Shown here: positions 1 to 8,580 of the stretch, piece by piece
How the letters are laid out: every line of letters starts with the position of its first letter
How positions within the stretch are numbered: the first letter of the stretch is position 1
Assembly: GCF_002979515.1 (NCBI RefSeq)
Contig: NZ_PCPA01000013.1
Span: forward strand, 42,064 to 106,063
Reading direction: 5' to 3'
Origin: Microbacterium sp. MYb54
GTDB taxonomy: Bacteria; Actinomycetota; Actinomycetes; Actinomycetales; Microbacteriaceae
DNA length: 64,000 nucleotides
Notes under the pieces: generated by a model
The model's input: the letters and a program-made list of their open reading frames with translations, nothing else
Told to the model about the DNA's origin: nothing
Database searches by the model: none
Made by a program: the position numbers and the translations under genes

Positions 1-135
1 TGTTCCGGTAGTCCGGCCAGATTCGCCCGGTTGGGATCGACCACAGGCTCTCACACCCCGCGGCCAGGTACCCAGCGTAACCCCGTATGCCGATTTCGGC
101 ATCTATGGGTCAGAGGGTTGACACGGAGTGCGCTC
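1..135. other. No gene seen; hairpin beyond hemG
   Basis: No coding sequence is supported here. The stretch lies downstream of the minus-strand hemG. It contains a perfect inverted repeat, ATGCCGA-TT-TCGGCAT, at 87-102, about 35 nt past the hemG stop. A run of C residues on the plus strand (G on the minus strand) follows, but no T-tract, so it is at best a weak terminator or a structured 3' end. Confidence 0.4.
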
Positions 136-1728
136 TCACTCCCACAACAGGGCGCGTCGCAGGCGATCGGCCTCGTCCCGCGCATCCGGGATCACCTGGG
201 CGAGACCGGTTCCGGCGAGCCAGGCGCCGACCGCAGCCACACCCGGGACCGCCGTGACCGCCGCACGCGCAGCAGCCCGGCGTTCTGCGGAGCCGATGAT
301 CGACGCGGGCTGCGACTGGACGAAACGACCGCGATGCGACGCGATCACCGCTTCCGGCGCGATGGCGACTCCGAGCAGGGCGGCAGCTTCGCGCCGGGCC
401 AGGTCTGCGGCAGCCTCATCGCTCAGCTCCGCTGTGGCCGCAGGTTCTCCCTGGGCGCCGAACGACACCCGCACCACCTGCCGAGCGCCGGCGGCATCAC
501 GCACCCAGCTCCATTTCGCGGTCGAGTGCGTGAGCGCCTTGGCCGTGTGACTCCCCGGAACCGTGAGCACACCGGTGCCGCGCGGGGCGACCTCCAGCTC
601 AGGAGCATCGAGGAGGAGGGTGACGATCTCGATCTCGGGCGATGACGCGGCCTCCGTCGTCGTCAGCGCGGGAACGGCCGTGGCGAGGAGATCCCGCGCG
701 GCGGACTCTGACGTCGCGATGATGACGGCGTCGGCGGTGATGTCTTCGAGCACCGGCTCCGCTGCAGCGATCTCGGCGGCGTGCAGCTCTGCGGCGAGCG
801 CATCCGTATCGTCGTCGGCGCTCGCGAGAATGTCACCGGCAGGCGCAACCTCGGTCTCGACCGACCAGGTCGTCGCCGACTTCCGGACGCTTCGCACCCG
901 CACGCCCGTCCGCACCTCTGCCCCGAGGCTGACCAGATCGGCGGCGAGCGCATCGACGAGCACACTCATTCCCCCGGAAAGGCCCTCGACCGCCGCCCCC
1001 GGCGCCTTCGCCGCGGTCGATGGCCCGGTGACCGACGACCCAGTGGCCTTGGCGGCGGCGTCATCGCGGAGCGCCTGGACAGCACCGGAGAGAGATCCGA
1101 CCCTGGTGAGAGCGGCATTGAGTCCCGGGGCCGCGACATCGATGTCGACATCGTCGGGAGACGCCGAGTAGACACCGGTCGTCACGGGGGCCACGAGGCG
1201 ATCCCGTACCTTCGCGCCCATGCGCGATCCGACGAGCTTGCCGAGGCTGAGCTGGTGTCCGATCGTGAGCGGCGGACGCACGCGGTCGAGATACGCGCGC
1301 CACACGCCGGACCAGCCGATGATGCGACGGACGTCGTCCTGGAACGGGTTCGCGGGGATGCCGAGGATGCCACCCACCGGCAGGGGTGCAGCCCCCACTC
1401 CGGGTATGCCGGCGAGCCAGGCACCTCCTGCCTGCGGGGTCACGATGCGGTCGGCCAGACCGAGCTCCTCGACGAGTGCGCGCACGAGGCCGCCCCTGGT
1501 CGCATAGCTCTCGGCCCCGGCATCGATGGTCACGCCGTCGAGCTCGACCTTTCGGATCGCGCCGCCCAGGTCGTCCGCGGCCTCGAGGAGAGTGACCCGC
1601 ATGCCGACCTTCGCGCACTCCCGAGCCGCGACGAGCCCTCCGATGCCGCCGCCGATGACGACGACGTGCTTTTCCGCCGCGCGAGCGGCGAGGTCGGACG
1701 GCTCGGCGGAAGAGGGCTCAGGGGTCAT
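136..1728 (-). CDS. hemG: Coproporphyrinogen III / protoporphyrinogen oxidase (CgoX/HemY type)
   Basis: FAD-dependent oxidase of heme biosynthesis, 530 aa. An N-terminal dinucleotide-binding motif GGGIGG lies at residues 26-31, followed about 20 residues later by the acidic LEAADDLGG segment that binds the FAD ribose. The C-terminus has the family's GAWLAGTGLAQVIPDA stretch, which closes the FAD site. In actinobacteria this enzyme normally oxidises coproporphyrinogen III in the coproporphyrin-dependent branch, so CgoX is the better functional name; this is family knowledge. hemE and hemA lie nearby, separated by an ArsR/epimerase pair. The first 20 residues are a nonconserved acidic/Ala-rich extension. 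No strong Shine-Dalgarno precedes the ATG at 1728. Confidence 0.93.
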   Translation of the reverse strand: MTPEPSSAEPSDLAARAAEKHVVVIGGGIGGLVAARECAKVGMRVTLLEAADDLGGAIRKVELDGVTIDAGAESYATRGGLVRALVEELGLADRIVTPQAGGAWLAGIPGVGAAPLPVGGILGIPANPFQDDVRRIIGWSGVWRAYLDRVRPPLTIGHQLSLGKLVGSRMGAKVRDRLVAPVTTGVYSASPDDVDIDVAAPGLNAALTRVGSLSGAVQALRDDAAAKATGSSVTGPSTAAKAPGAAVEGLSGGMSVLVDALAADLVSLGAEVRTGVRVRSVRKSATTWSVETEVAPAGDILASADDDTDALAAELHAAEIAAAEPVLEDITADAVIIATSESAARDLLATAVPALTTTEAASSPEIEIVTLLLDAPELEVAPRGTGVLTVPGSHTAKALTHSTAKWSWVRDAAGARQVVRVSFGAQGEPAATAELSDEAAADLARREAAALLGVAIAPEAVIASHRGRFVQSQPASIIGSAERRAAARAAVTAVPGVAAVGAWLAGTGLAQVIPDARDEADRLRRALLWE

Positions 1729-1754
1729 GCCCTCAATTCTCCCACCGGGGGCGC

Positions 1755-2117
1755 TCAGGCCTCGACGGGGGCAACCTCGACAGGTGCGGCCTCGACAGGG
1801 GCGGCCTCACCGCGGCCGCGCTTGCGCACCTCTCGCAGCACGATCTGCTCCGGGCACACCGTGGAGAGGAAGTCGCCGACCGAGAGCGCGAGCCGCTCGC
1901 CGACGAGGGAGTAGAGGATGCGGTTGGCATCGCGGCGCTCACTGATGAGGCCCGCCTGTCGCAGCACGCTCAGGTGGCGGGAGATGGTCGGCCCGCTCGC
2001 GGAGAAGCGAGCGGCGATCTCACCGGCCGCGAGCTCACCGTCTTTGAGGTCCTGGAGAATCTGGCGCCGCGTCGGATGCGCGAGCGCTGCGAAGATGTCG
2101 GTCGCGCTGTCTGCCAT
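1755..2117 (-). CDS. ArsR-family transcriptional regulator
   Basis: Winged-helix repressor of 120 aa. It opens with the typical IFAALAHPTRRQILQDL helix, followed by the helix-turn-helix (EIAARFSASGPTISRHLSVLRQAGLI, residues about 34-60) and the beta wing (RRDANRILYSL). The only cysteine is near the C-terminus, so the CxC metal site of classical ArsR/SmtB proteins is missing. It is more likely an SdpR/BigR-like sensor than an arsenic sensor. The C-terminus ends in a threefold APVE(A/V) repeat, encoded by 15-bp DNA repeats. It is divergent from the epimerase at 2185, and the 67-bp gap holds two inverted repeats, suggesting joint autoregulation. Confidence 0.9.
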   Translation of the reverse strand: MADSATDIFAALAHPTRRQILQDLKDGELAAGEIAARFSASGPTISRHLSVLRQAGLISERRDANRILYSLVGERLALSVGDFLSTVCPEQIVLREVRKRGRGEAAPVEAAPVEVAPVEA

Positions 2118-2127
2118 GGTTGCAATA

Positions 2128-2165
2128 TAGCACCTTTGCTAGATAGTATTTAGCCGCATAGCTAA
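2128..2165. promoter_or_regulatory. Two inverted repeats between arsR and epimerase
   Basis: The divergent intergenic region contains TAGCA-CCTT-TGCTA at 2128-2141 and TTAGC-CGCATA-GCTAA at 2150-2165, both perfect in their 5-nt arms. They share the TAGC core, and their centres are about 23 bp apart, or two helical turns. They are good candidates for operators of the adjacent ArsR protein. The epimerase has a strong AAGGAG at 2172-2177, so its transcript is leadered. Confidence 0.6.
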
Positions 2166-2184
2166 TGAGCGAAGGAGATGCAAC

Positions 2185-3087
2185 ATGAAGGTTGCGATCA
2201 CGGGCGGCACGGGATTCGTCGGAAGGAATCTCGCAGAGCGTCTCGACGACGCGGTCGTGATCTCCCGGCGCAGCGGCGTCGAGATCACAGACGTCGACGC
2301 GCTGACCGCAGCGTTCGAGGGCTGCGACGCCGTCGCCCACTGTGCGGGCATCAACCGCGAGATCGGCGACCAGACCTTCCGCCGGGTGCACGTGGACGGC
2401 ACGAGGGCTGTGGTGGAGGCCGCCCGCCGCGCAGGGGTGCAGCGCATCGTGCTGGTCAGCTTCCTCCGGGCACGCCCCGACTGCGGGTCCGAATATCACG
2501 AGTCGAAGTGGGAGGCGGAGGAGATCGTCCGCGGCTCCGGCATCGCGCACACGATCCTCAAGTCCGGCATGATCTACGGCCCCGGCGATCACATGGTCGA
2601 CCACGTGACCAAAGCCGTGCGAACCCTGCCGCTCTTCTGGACCGTCGGTTATCGCGAGCGCACGGCGCGTCCTGTTCCGGTTCACGATGCGGTCGATGTG
2701 CTCATCGCCGCGCTCGAAGGCCGCATCCCGGATCCGACGATCGCGGTCATGGGCGCGGACGAGGTCACGCTCGGCGAGGCCATCCGCCGCATCGCTCGTG
2801 TCGCCGGGCGTCGTCCGGCATTCATCCCCGTGCCCACGTGGATGGTTCGAGTGCTCGCCCAACTGACCGAGTGGACGATGGTCGTGCCGCTCGTCGCGAA
2901 GGCTCAGGCACGGATGCTCGCCGAGGGTGTGAGCGAGGCGGCACCGTTCGCCCCCGAGGCTCCCCTCGGCATCCGCCCCTCGCGTCCGTTCGACGACCAG
3001 AGCATCCGCGAAGCACTCCCCGTCGGCCGCTTCACCCTCGACGACCTGCGGGTCACGCGTCGCCTGCGGCGGACGCACGGCGCCTGA
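2185..3087 (+). CDS. NAD(P)-dependent epimerase / NmrA-like oxidoreductase
   Basis: Atypical short-chain dehydrogenase/epimerase fold, 300 aa. The Rossmann motif GGTGFVG lies at residues 7-13. A YHESK tetrad motif (YxxxK, about residues 110-115) is positioned as in extended SDRs, followed by the substrate-domain sequence MIYGPGDHM. AAGGAG lies 7 nt before the ATG. The neighbouring divergent ArsR regulator and operator pair suggest it is the ArsR target. The family includes complex I NDUFA9-like and NmrA-like proteins, so substrate and reaction cannot be assigned. Confidence 0.85.
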   Translation: MKVAITGGTGFVGRNLAERLDDAVVISRRSGVEITDVDALTAAFEGCDAVAHCAGINREIGDQTFRRVHVDGTRAVVEAARRAGVQRIVLVSFLRARPDCGSEYHESKWEAEEIVRGSGIAHTILKSGMIYGPGDHMVDHVTKAVRTLPLFWTVGYRERTARPVPVHDAVDVLIAALEGRIPDPTIAVMGADEVTLGEAIRRIARVAGRRPAFIPVPTWMVRVLAQLTEWTMVVPLVAKAQARMLAEGVSEAAPFAPEAPLGIRPSRPFDDQSIREALPVGRFTLDDLRVTRRLRRTHGA

Positions 3088-3090
3088 ACG

Positions 3091-4113
3091 TCAGACCGTG
3101 TGCGCCAGTTCGACGATGCGGGTGAGCTGGTCCGGGTCGGTCTCCGGCGGTACGCCGTGGCCGAGATTCAGGATGTGCGCGCGCGCCGCACGGCCACGCT
3201 CGATCACGTCGCGCACGTGCGCCTCCAGCACCGGCCACGGGGCCGACAGCAGCGCCGGGTCGATGTTGCCCTGCACCGTGACATCCGGCCCGAGGATCGC
3301 GGCGGCTTCGTCGAGCGGCTGCCGCCAGTCGACCCCCACGCCGTCGGCCACCCCGTCGAGACGCATGTCGGCGAGGAACGGGCCGGTCCCGACACCGAAG
3401 TGGATGCTCGGGAGGCCGATACCCGAAAGTGCCGCATGCGAATGCGGGGCCACGAAGGTGCGGTAGTCGGCGGTGCTGAGGGATCCGGCCCAGCTGTCGA
3501 AGAGCTGGACGACGGATGCTCCGGCGTCGCGCTGCGTCTCCAGGAATCGGCGCGAGACCTTGGCGAGCCAGCCCGCGAGACGGTTCCACGAATCCGGGTC
3601 GGAGTGCATCATGGCCCGCGCCCGCAAGTGCTCCTTGGAGGGGCCGCCCTCGACGAGGTAGGCCGCGAGCGTGAAGGGTGCACCCGCGAAACCGATCAGC
3701 GGGGTGTCGCCGAGCTCTGCCGTGACGAGCCGAACGGCCTCGGCGATGGCCGTGCCGTCGAGGTCATCCGGGTCGATGGCGGTGATGCGCTCGACATCGG
3801 CCGCCGTGCGCACCGGGTTCGCGAACACCGGGCCGCGACCGGGCTCGATCTCCACCTCGACGCCGGCCAGGCGCAGCGGGATGACGATGTCGCTGAAGAA
3901 CACGGCCGCGTCGACCCCGTGGCGGCGCACCGGCTGCAAGGTGATCTCGGCTGCGAGGGCGGGGGTGAGGCAGGCGTCGAGCATCCGCGTCCCGACACGC
4001 AGGTCGCGGTACTCGGGAAGCGACCTGCCGGCCTGTCGCATGAACCACACCGGGGCGTGGGCTGGGCGGTCGCCGGCGAGGGCGCGCAGGAGCGGAGCGT
4101 CGGAGAGGGCCAT
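3091..4113 (-). CDS. hemE: Uroporphyrinogen decarboxylase
   Basis: Decarboxylates the four acetate side chains of uroporphyrinogen III to give coproporphyrinogen III. The protein is 340 aa, the normal family length. The N-terminal signature [16 protein letters not shown] lies near residues 21-36 and the second signature, [17 protein letters not shown], is intact. The ATG at 4113 is chosen because GGAGGA lies 7 nt upstream and because it aligns with the family start; the open frame extends much further, but that part is antisense to hemA. It is divergent from hemA, a classic actinobacterial arrangement, and its 3' end is only 3 nt from the convergent epimerase stop. Confidence 0.97.
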   Translation of the reverse strand: MALSDAPLLRALAGDRPAHAPVWFMRQAGRSLPEYRDLRVGTRMLDACLTPALAAEITLQPVRRHGVDAAVFFSDIVIPLRLAGVEVEIEPGRGPVFANPVRTAADVERITAIDPDDLDGTAIAEAVRLVTAELGDTPLIGFAGAPFTLAAYLVEGGPSKEHLRARAMMHSDPDSWNRLAGWLAKVSRRFLETQRDAGASVVQLFDSWAGSLSTADYRTFVAPHSHAALSGIGLPSIHFGVGTGPFLADMRLDGVADGVGVDWRQPLDEAAAILGPDVTVQGNIDPALLSAPWPVLEAHVRDVIERGRAARAHILNLGHGVPPETDPDQLTRIVELAHTV

Positions 4114-4188
4114 GAGTCCATCCTCCCATCCGCCCCTTATGGAGCCGCCGAATTCGGCCGTTCGAATCCTCACCACCGGAGCCTCCGG

Positions 4189-4203
4189 TACACTCGATCT
4201 GTG
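4189..4203 (+). promoter_or_regulatory. Leaderless hemA promoter (-10 box)
   Basis: TACACT at 4189-4194, a 6-nt spacer and GTG at 4201. There is no Shine-Dalgarno. This puts transcription start at or within a base of the start codon, which supports GTG 4201 as the hemA start. Confidence 0.6.
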
Positions 4204-5496
4204 CTGCTGTGTGTGACGGCGAGTCACAAGACCGCCTCCTTCGAATTGCTCGAACGCCTGAGCCGCACCCCCGACGACGTCGCTCCCACCATCGTGGGCA
4301 TGACGCCGTGCGTGCAGGGTGCGGTCGTCCTGGCGACGTGCAACCGGTTCGAGGCGTACGTGGAAATGGACGAACCGGTCACCGCCGCCGGTGCCATCGG
4401 CGTCGAAGCCGTGATCGAAGCGGTCGAGTCCGCGACGGGCATCGCAGCCGCCGACCTCGACGGCGCCTACACCGTGCACTCGGGCCGCCGCGTGGCCGAG
4501 CACCTCTTCTCCGTCGCGTCCGGCCTCGAATCCGTCGTCTCCGGCGAGGGTGAGATCGCAGGGCAAGTGCGCCGCGCCCTCAAGTCCGCCCGCAAGGACG
4601 GCACCACCTCGCCAGAGCTCGAGCGTCTGTTCCAGCGCGCCAGCCAGGCTCAGCGCAAGGTCAAGAACGTCACCGCCCTCGGTCGCGCCGGCCGCTCGCT
4701 CGTGCGCCTCGCGCTCGAACTGGCCGACAGCCGCATCGCCGACTGGTCGGCCGAGCGCGTGCTGCTGGTCGGCACCGGCGCCTACGCCGCGGTCACCCTC
4801 GCCACGCTCCGAGAGCGCGGCGCCGTGAACATCTCCGTGTACTCGCCCTCGGGTCGCGCCGAAGTCTTCGCCGCGAAGCACGGCATCCGTCCGGTCCCCG
4901 CCGACGAGTACGCCCGCACCGCCGCACGGTCGAGCCTGCTCATCACCTGCACCACGGCGACGGAACCCGTGCTCGGGCCCGAGCACCTGCGGCTCCCCCT
5001 CGGCCCGGCCGAGGCGGGCTGCCCCGTCGGCGCGCACAACCAGCTCGTGGTCGATCTGGGCATGCCCCGCAACGTCGATCCCGCTGTCGCCTCCCTCGAG
5101 GGCGTGGCCCTGCTCGACCTCGAGACGATCCGCCTGCACGCACCGCTCGAAGAGTTGCAGGCGACGGATGCCGCCCGCAGCGTCGTCCGCGAAGCCGCCG
5201 AGACCTTCCACGTGGTGGGCGCGCGCCAGAGCGTGACCCCCTCGGTCGTGGCCTTCCGCTCGCACATCTTCGAGCTGCTGGAGCGCGAGATCGACCGTGC
5301 CCGTGCACGCGGCGACGAGGACGGCAAGGTCGAGCAGGCCCTGCGTCACCTCTCCGGCGTGCTGCTGCACACCCCGACCGTGCGGGCTCACGCGCTCGCC
5401 GCCGCGGGCCGCGCCGACGAGTTCACCGCAGCACTGGCCGCGCTGTACGGCATCGCACCCGAGGCTGAGTCGTCGGAGGACGCCGCCACCGCCTGA
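4201..5496 (+). CDS. hemA: Glutamyl-tRNA reductase
   Basis: First committed enzyme of C5-pathway tetrapyrrole synthesis, reducing glutamyl-tRNA to glutamate-1-semialdehyde with NADPH. The protein is 431 aa. The nucleophilic cysteine is in [11 protein letters not shown] (Cys47). It is followed by [14 protein letters not shown], the NADPH domain ([12 protein letters not shown]), and a C-terminal dimerisation helix region. The chosen GTG at 4201 begins [17 protein letters not shown], the conserved start of the family. A longer open frame upstream is antisense to hemE. It is divergent from hemE; the expected hemC/hemB/hemL partners are not in the window. Confidence 0.97.
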   Translation: MLLCVTASHKTASFELLERLSRTPDDVAPTIVGMTPCVQGAVVLATCNRFEAYVEMDEPVTAAGAIGVEAVIEAVESATGIAAADLDGAYTVHSGRRVAEHLFSVASGLESVVSGEGEIAGQVRRALKSARKDGTTSPELERLFQRASQAQRKVKNVTALGRAGRSLVRLALELADSRIADWSAERVLLVGTGAYAAVTLATLRERGAVNISVYSPSGRAEVFAAKHGIRPVPADEYARTAARSSLLITCTTATEPVLGPEHLRLPLGPAEAGCPVGAHNQLVVDLGMPRNVDPAVASLEGVALLDLETIRLHAPLEELQATDAARSVVREAAETFHVVGARQSVTPSVVAFRSHIFELLEREIDRARARGDEDGKVEQALRHLSGVLLHTPTVRAHALAAAGRADEFTAALAALYGIAPEAESSEDAATA

Positions 5497-5563
5497 CGTC
5501 TCGTCCGCACGGGGCGGCACTGGAGGCCCACGCCATGAGAGTGTGGGGAACGAGGAGGCGCGG

Positions 5564-6319
5564 ATGACACAGGATCTGTACTCGGACGCGAGGCTGTACG
5601 ATCTGCTGTTTCCGGCGAGCAAGGCAGCCGTGGATTTCTACCGCGCCGAAGCGGGCGGCAGGGGCGGGCACGTGCTCGAACTCGGATGCGGAACAGGTCA
5701 CAAGCTGATCCCTATCGCGGCCGATGGACACCCGAGCGTCGGCCTCGACCTGTCGCAGGACATGCTGACTGCGGCGCGGCAGAAGGCTGACGAGCGCGGC
5801 GTGTCTGTCGAGTGGCAGCAAGGCGACATGCGTGACTTCGACCTGGACAACGAGTTCGACCTCATCTTCATCGCGGGCAACGCACTGCTGCACCTGCACG
5901 AGGCTGACGACATAGTGCAGTGCTTCCGCGCGGTCAGGCGTCACCTCGCGCCCGGCGGACGGTTCGCATTCGACGTCTTCAATCCCAATGTGCGTCTCCT
6001 GGCCGACGCCGACGGGGTCCGGCGCCCGCGCACATCATTCACCGATCCAGGCCGCGGCGATGTCCACGTCGACGTCGCCGACGCATACGATGCTGCCGCG
6101 CAGGTGACACGCGGAACCTGGCACTTCTCGACGGACTCCGAGCCCGACTTCCAGACAGTGTCAATCGAGGTGCGAAGCATCTTCCCCCAAGAACTGCCGG
6201 TGCTCCTTGCGCACGCTGGACTCCGGCTGGTCGAGCGCCTGGGCGATTGGGACGGCAGCCCCTTCGGGGCGGACTCCTCGACCCAGCTCTGCATCTGCGA
6301 ATCCGCCGCCTGGTCGTAA
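5564..6319 (+). CDS. Class I SAM-dependent methyltransferase
   Basis: 251-aa methyltransferase with the SAM-binding motif [10 protein letters not shown] near residue 40, motif II VGLDLS, and an [18 protein letters not shown] motif IV/V region. The C-terminal half ([16 protein letters not shown] beta strands) is the usual substrate cap of YcgJ/UbiE-like enzymes. ATG 5564 follows GAGGAGG by 5 nt. It stands alone between hemA and a truncated HhH-GPD remnant, so context does not suggest a substrate. Confidence 0.85.
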   Translation: MTQDLYSDARLYDLLFPASKAAVDFYRAEAGGRGGHVLELGCGTGHKLIPIAADGHPSVGLDLSQDMLTAARQKADERGVSVEWQQGDMRDFDLDNEFDLIFIAGNALLHLHEADDIVQCFRAVRRHLAPGGRFAFDVFNPNVRLLADADGVRRPRTSFTDPGRGDVHVDVADAYDAAAQVTRGTWHFSTDSEPDFQTVSIEVRSIFPQELPVLLAHAGLRLVERLGDWDGSPFGADSSTQLCICESAAWS

Positions 6320-6333
6320 GAGAGGATGGACTC

Positions 6334-6432
6334 ATGGCCCTTCACATCACCGGAGACACCGCCGCCGACGAGCTGCTGACCGACAACCCGCTCGCCCTCC
6401 TGGTGGGGATGCTGCTCGACCAGCGTGTGTAG
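6334..6432 (+). pseudogene. Truncated duplicate of HhH-GPD gene (5' end only)
   Basis: A 32-codon open frame whose product reads almost identically to the first 33 residues of the intact HhH-GPD gene at 7002 (LHITGDTAAD, then LLTDNPLALL and GMLLDQ). It ends abruptly after DQRV in a TAG. Thirty-one nucleotides are identical between the copies at the start of the shared part; the rest differs at roughly one base in eight. Only the 5' end survives, so it cannot encode a working glycosylase. The intact copy lies 570 bp downstream, beyond an oppositely oriented GNAT gene. This suggests partial duplication, or replacement of an original allele by an insertion carrying GNAT and a second allele. Confidence 0.75.
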
Positions 6433-6461
6433 TAACCACGTACAACGCGAACCATCCGCGA

Positions 6462-6503
6462 TGCCATGGTTCGATCGGTCACCGCGCGGATCGAACCATG
6501 GCA
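6462..6503. repeat. Perfect 15-bp inverted repeat at GNAT 3' end
   Basis: TGCCATGGTTCGATC (6462-6476) and its exact complement (6489-6503) enclose a 12-nt loop. The GNAT stop codon (6479-6481) lies in the loop, so the arm at 6489-6503 encodes the last residues of GNAT and the other arm is its 3' untranslated region. It could be a Rho-independent-like end for the convergent transcripts, but no T-tract follows. It might also be the junction of a rearrangement. Confidence 0.75.
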
Positions 6504-6886
6504 GTGTCATCCGGTGCTCCGAACCCGAATCGTTGATACAGCGCGTGCGCGTCGCCGGTGAACAGCGTCCATCTGAAGCCGGATCCGGGCCCATCATCGA
6601 TCATGAGCTGCACGAGGCGCTTGCCTAGCCCGCAGCCGCGGTGGCCCTCAATCACGAAGACATCTGCAAGGTATGCGAAGTTGATACCGTCGGACACTGC
6701 TCGCGCGAAGCCGACCTGCTCGCCGGTGTCGCTCCGGTAAGCACCGACGACACGCCACGCGCCCGCGATCTGCACCTCGACGTCGGCACGGCTGCGCTGC
6801 CGCCCCCAATAGGCCTCCGTCGATAGCCAGCCCCACACCACGTCGGGCTGAATCCGAGATGGGTCATCGTCGAGGTCGTAGTCCAT
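6479..6886 (-). CDS. GNAT-family N-acetyltransferase
   Basis: 135-aa acetyltransferase with the acetyl-CoA loop HRGCGLGKRLV (motif A, Q/RxxGxG/A form) in its middle, preceded by strand YLADVFVIE and followed by the LYQRFGF motif near the C-terminus. The order (WGRQRSRADVEVQIAGAWRVVGAYRSD, then VGFARAVSDG) is that of small soluble GNATs acting on small molecules. ATG 6886 is preceded by only a weak GGTGG. It lies between the truncated and intact copies of the HhH-GPD gene and in opposite orientation, so it may have entered with the rearrangement. Confidence 0.85.
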   Translation of the reverse strand: MDYDLDDDPSRIQPDVVWGWLSTEAYWGRQRSRADVEVQIAGAWRVVGAYRSDTGEQVGFARAVSDGINFAYLADVFVIEGHRGCGLGKRLVQLMIDDGPGSGFRWTLFTGDAHALYQRFGFGAPDDTAMVRSAR

Positions 6887-7001
6887 CCACCAATTATCAG
6901 CCCGCCGATGACGGCGTTCACCCGCGCCAATGTCGATCGCGTGGACCCCCAGCTCACCAAACTGTGCCCCCGACGCGACGTGGCGGTGCGAGACTGAACG
7001 C

Positions 7002-7577
7002 ATGCCCGACCTTCACATCACCGGAGACACCGCCGCCGACACGCTGCTGACCGATAACCCGCTCGCGCTTCTGATCGGGATGCTCCTGGACCAGCAGGTT
7101 CCGATGGAGACCGCGTTCGCCGGGCCGCTCAAGATCGAGCAGCGCACCGGAGCCGCCGACGCTGCGACCATCGCGCACATGGCACCGGACGAGTTCCTCG
7201 AGGCGTTCAAGCAGACGCCGGCCGTGCATCGGTTCCCCGGGTCCATGGCGACACGCGTGCAGACGCTGTGTCAGACCCTCGTCGAGGACTGGGACGGCGA
7301 CGCCGCAGCCCTGTGGACCGAGGGCGACCCGGACGGGCCCGAAGTGCTGAAGCGCCTGAAGGCGCTCCCCGGATTCGGCGAGCAGAAGGCCAAGATCTTC
7401 CTCGCCCTCCTCGGCAAGCAGTACGGCTTCACGGGGGAAGGGTGGCGTGAGGCCTCCGCTCCCTACGGTGAGGACGGGTCGTACCGCAGCGTCGCCGACA
7501 TCGTCTCCCCCGACTCGCTCGCGAAGGTGCGCGAGCACAAGAAGGCCATGAAGGCTGCGGCGAAGGCCTCGAAGTGA
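7002..7577 (+). CDS. HhH-GPD-type base-excision repair family protein
   Basis: 191-aa protein of the actinobacterial HhH-GPD family related to endonuclease III/AlkA-type glycosylases (uncharacterised HhH-GPD family). The helix-hairpin-helix LKALPGFGEQKAKIFLALL lies around residues 115-135. The N-terminal LLTDNPLALLIGMLLDQQVPME helix is the conserved start of the glycosylase fold. No cysteine cluster for an iron-sulfur centre is visible. ATG 7002 is set by homology with the truncated copy at 6334. Its stop overlaps the next gene's GTG (GTGA), so the two are probably translationally coupled. Confidence 0.85.
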   Translation: MPDLHITGDTAADTLLTDNPLALLIGMLLDQQVPMETAFAGPLKIEQRTGAADAATIAHMAPDEFLEAFKQTPAVHRFPGSMATRVQTLCQTLVEDWDGDAAALWTEGDPDGPEVLKRLKALPGFGEQKAKIFLALLGKQYGFTGEGWREASAPYGEDGSYRSVADIVSPDSLAKVREHKKAMKAAAKASK

Positions 7578-7999
7578 AACCCACGGGGGACGACGTCGCG
7601 GGGCTCATCGCCCGCTCCTCCCCCGCGGTCCGCCGCCGGGACGCCGAGACCCTGACCGCGCTCATGCAGGAGATCACCGGACGCGAGCCGCAGACGTGGG
7701 GCACGATCATCGGATTCGGATCCTGCCACTACCGCTACCCCACCGGCACAGAGGGCGACAGCGGACTGCTCGGCTTCGCTCCGCGCAAGGCCGCAACGAC
7801 GATCTACCTGTTCGACGGGGTCGACGCGCACACTGAAGCCCTGGCGAAGCTCGGACCACACACCACCGGCGTCGGCTGCCTGTACATCAAGGACCTCGAG
7901 CAGATCGACCTCGACGTGCTGCGGGTCATCCTGGAACGCTCGCTGGCCTGGGTCGAGGCGGGCGGCACTCCCGAGGTGCAGCTCACCGTGACGGGCTGA
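7574..7999 (+). CDS. DUF1801 (YdhG-like) domain protein
   Basis: 141-aa protein spanned by one DUF1801 domain: a helical start, then MQEITGREPQTWGTIIGFGSCHY, the aromatic strand YLFDGV, and the C-terminal IDLDVLRVILERSLAWVE helix. The GTG start at 7574 overlaps the stop of the HhH-GPD gene, suggesting one operon. Members of this family are related to iron-sulfur-scaffold-like YdhG/frataxin-like folds, but no biochemical role is established. Convergent with the membrane protein gene at 8029. Confidence 0.85.
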   Translation: MKPTGDDVAGLIARSSPAVRRRDAETLTALMQEITGREPQTWGTIIGFGSCHYRYPTGTEGDSGLLGFAPRKAATTIYLFDGVDAHTEALAKLGPHTTGVGCLYIKDLEQIDLDVLRVILERSLAWVEAGGTPEVQLTVTG

Positions 8000-8028
8000 C
8001 GCACCTGCCCGTCTCCGCGAGCAACCGC

Positions 8029-8511
8029 TCAGCGCAGGACTTCGACGAGCGCGACCCACGACACGACCACGGCCGAGACGATCGCGAGCAGACCGCCCGC
8101 CGCTGCGAGGTACAGTCCGGCCGGATGCCCGATCCACACCAGCACGCCCGCGGCGAGGTAGGCGATGATCGGCAGGAAGCCGACCAGGTACTTGAGCGCA
8201 CGGGCACGATCCTCGGGGCTCGGGTCGGTCGCGATGAGGCGCGTCGCGTGCACCTGGAACACCGCGGCCAGCAGTGTCGCGATGACGGCCACCGCGCCGA
8301 ACCACGGGCCGTCGATATCGGGGACCAGCCCCAGTGCCGACACCGCGAGCGCCAGGAGCAGGGCGGCGATCCCGGCGAGGAGCCGCGCGGTCAGGGTGCG
8401 CGACTTGACGATCTCGGCGATGTTCACGCTCGCCGCGACGATCACGAGGCCCGCGAGCGCGGCCGTCGCCCCCGCCATCGCGACGTTGAACTCGCTCCAC
8501 GGCTCGAACAT
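8029..8511 (-). CDS. Hypothetical membrane protein, about five TM segments
   Basis: 160 aa with hydrophobic segments near residues 10-30, 45-62, 70-88, 110-128 and 135-155. A short charged loop (ATDPSPEDRARALKY) lies between the third and fourth. I recognise no family with a known role. The start at 8511 is supported by a leaderless promoter on the minus strand: TAGCAT (8518-8523), then 6 nt, then ATG. It is isolated between convergent and codirectional neighbours. Confidence 0.75.
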   Translation of the reverse strand: MFEPWSEFNVAMAGATAALAGLVIVAASVNIAEIVKSRTLTARLLAGIAALLLALAVSALGLVPDIDGPWFGAVAVIATLLAAVFQVHATRLIATDPSPEDRARALKYLVGFLPIIAYLAAGVLVWIGHPAGLYLAAAGGLLAIVSAVVVSWVALVEVLR

Positions 8512-8525
8512 GCCGACATGCTAGA

Positions 8526-8554
8526 CCCACCCGCGCGGCGAGCGCACGGGTGGG
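8526..8554 (-). terminator. Hairpin downstream of epoxide hydrolase
   Basis: CCCACCCG (8526-8533) and CGGGTGGG (8547-8554) form a perfect 8-bp stem with a 13-nt loop, 27 nt past the epoxide hydrolase stop. No T-run follows. It is a plausible terminator or 3' stabilising structure. Confidence 0.45.
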
Positions 8555-8580
8555 CCGGGACAACGGGACGGGCTCGAGGC

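Noticed and set aside
3100..5622. Long open frames on the opposite strand of hemA and hemE
   Set aside because: They mirror the high-GC reading of strongly conserved heme genes, lack any domain and have no start signal; only the hemE and hemA portions are protein-like.
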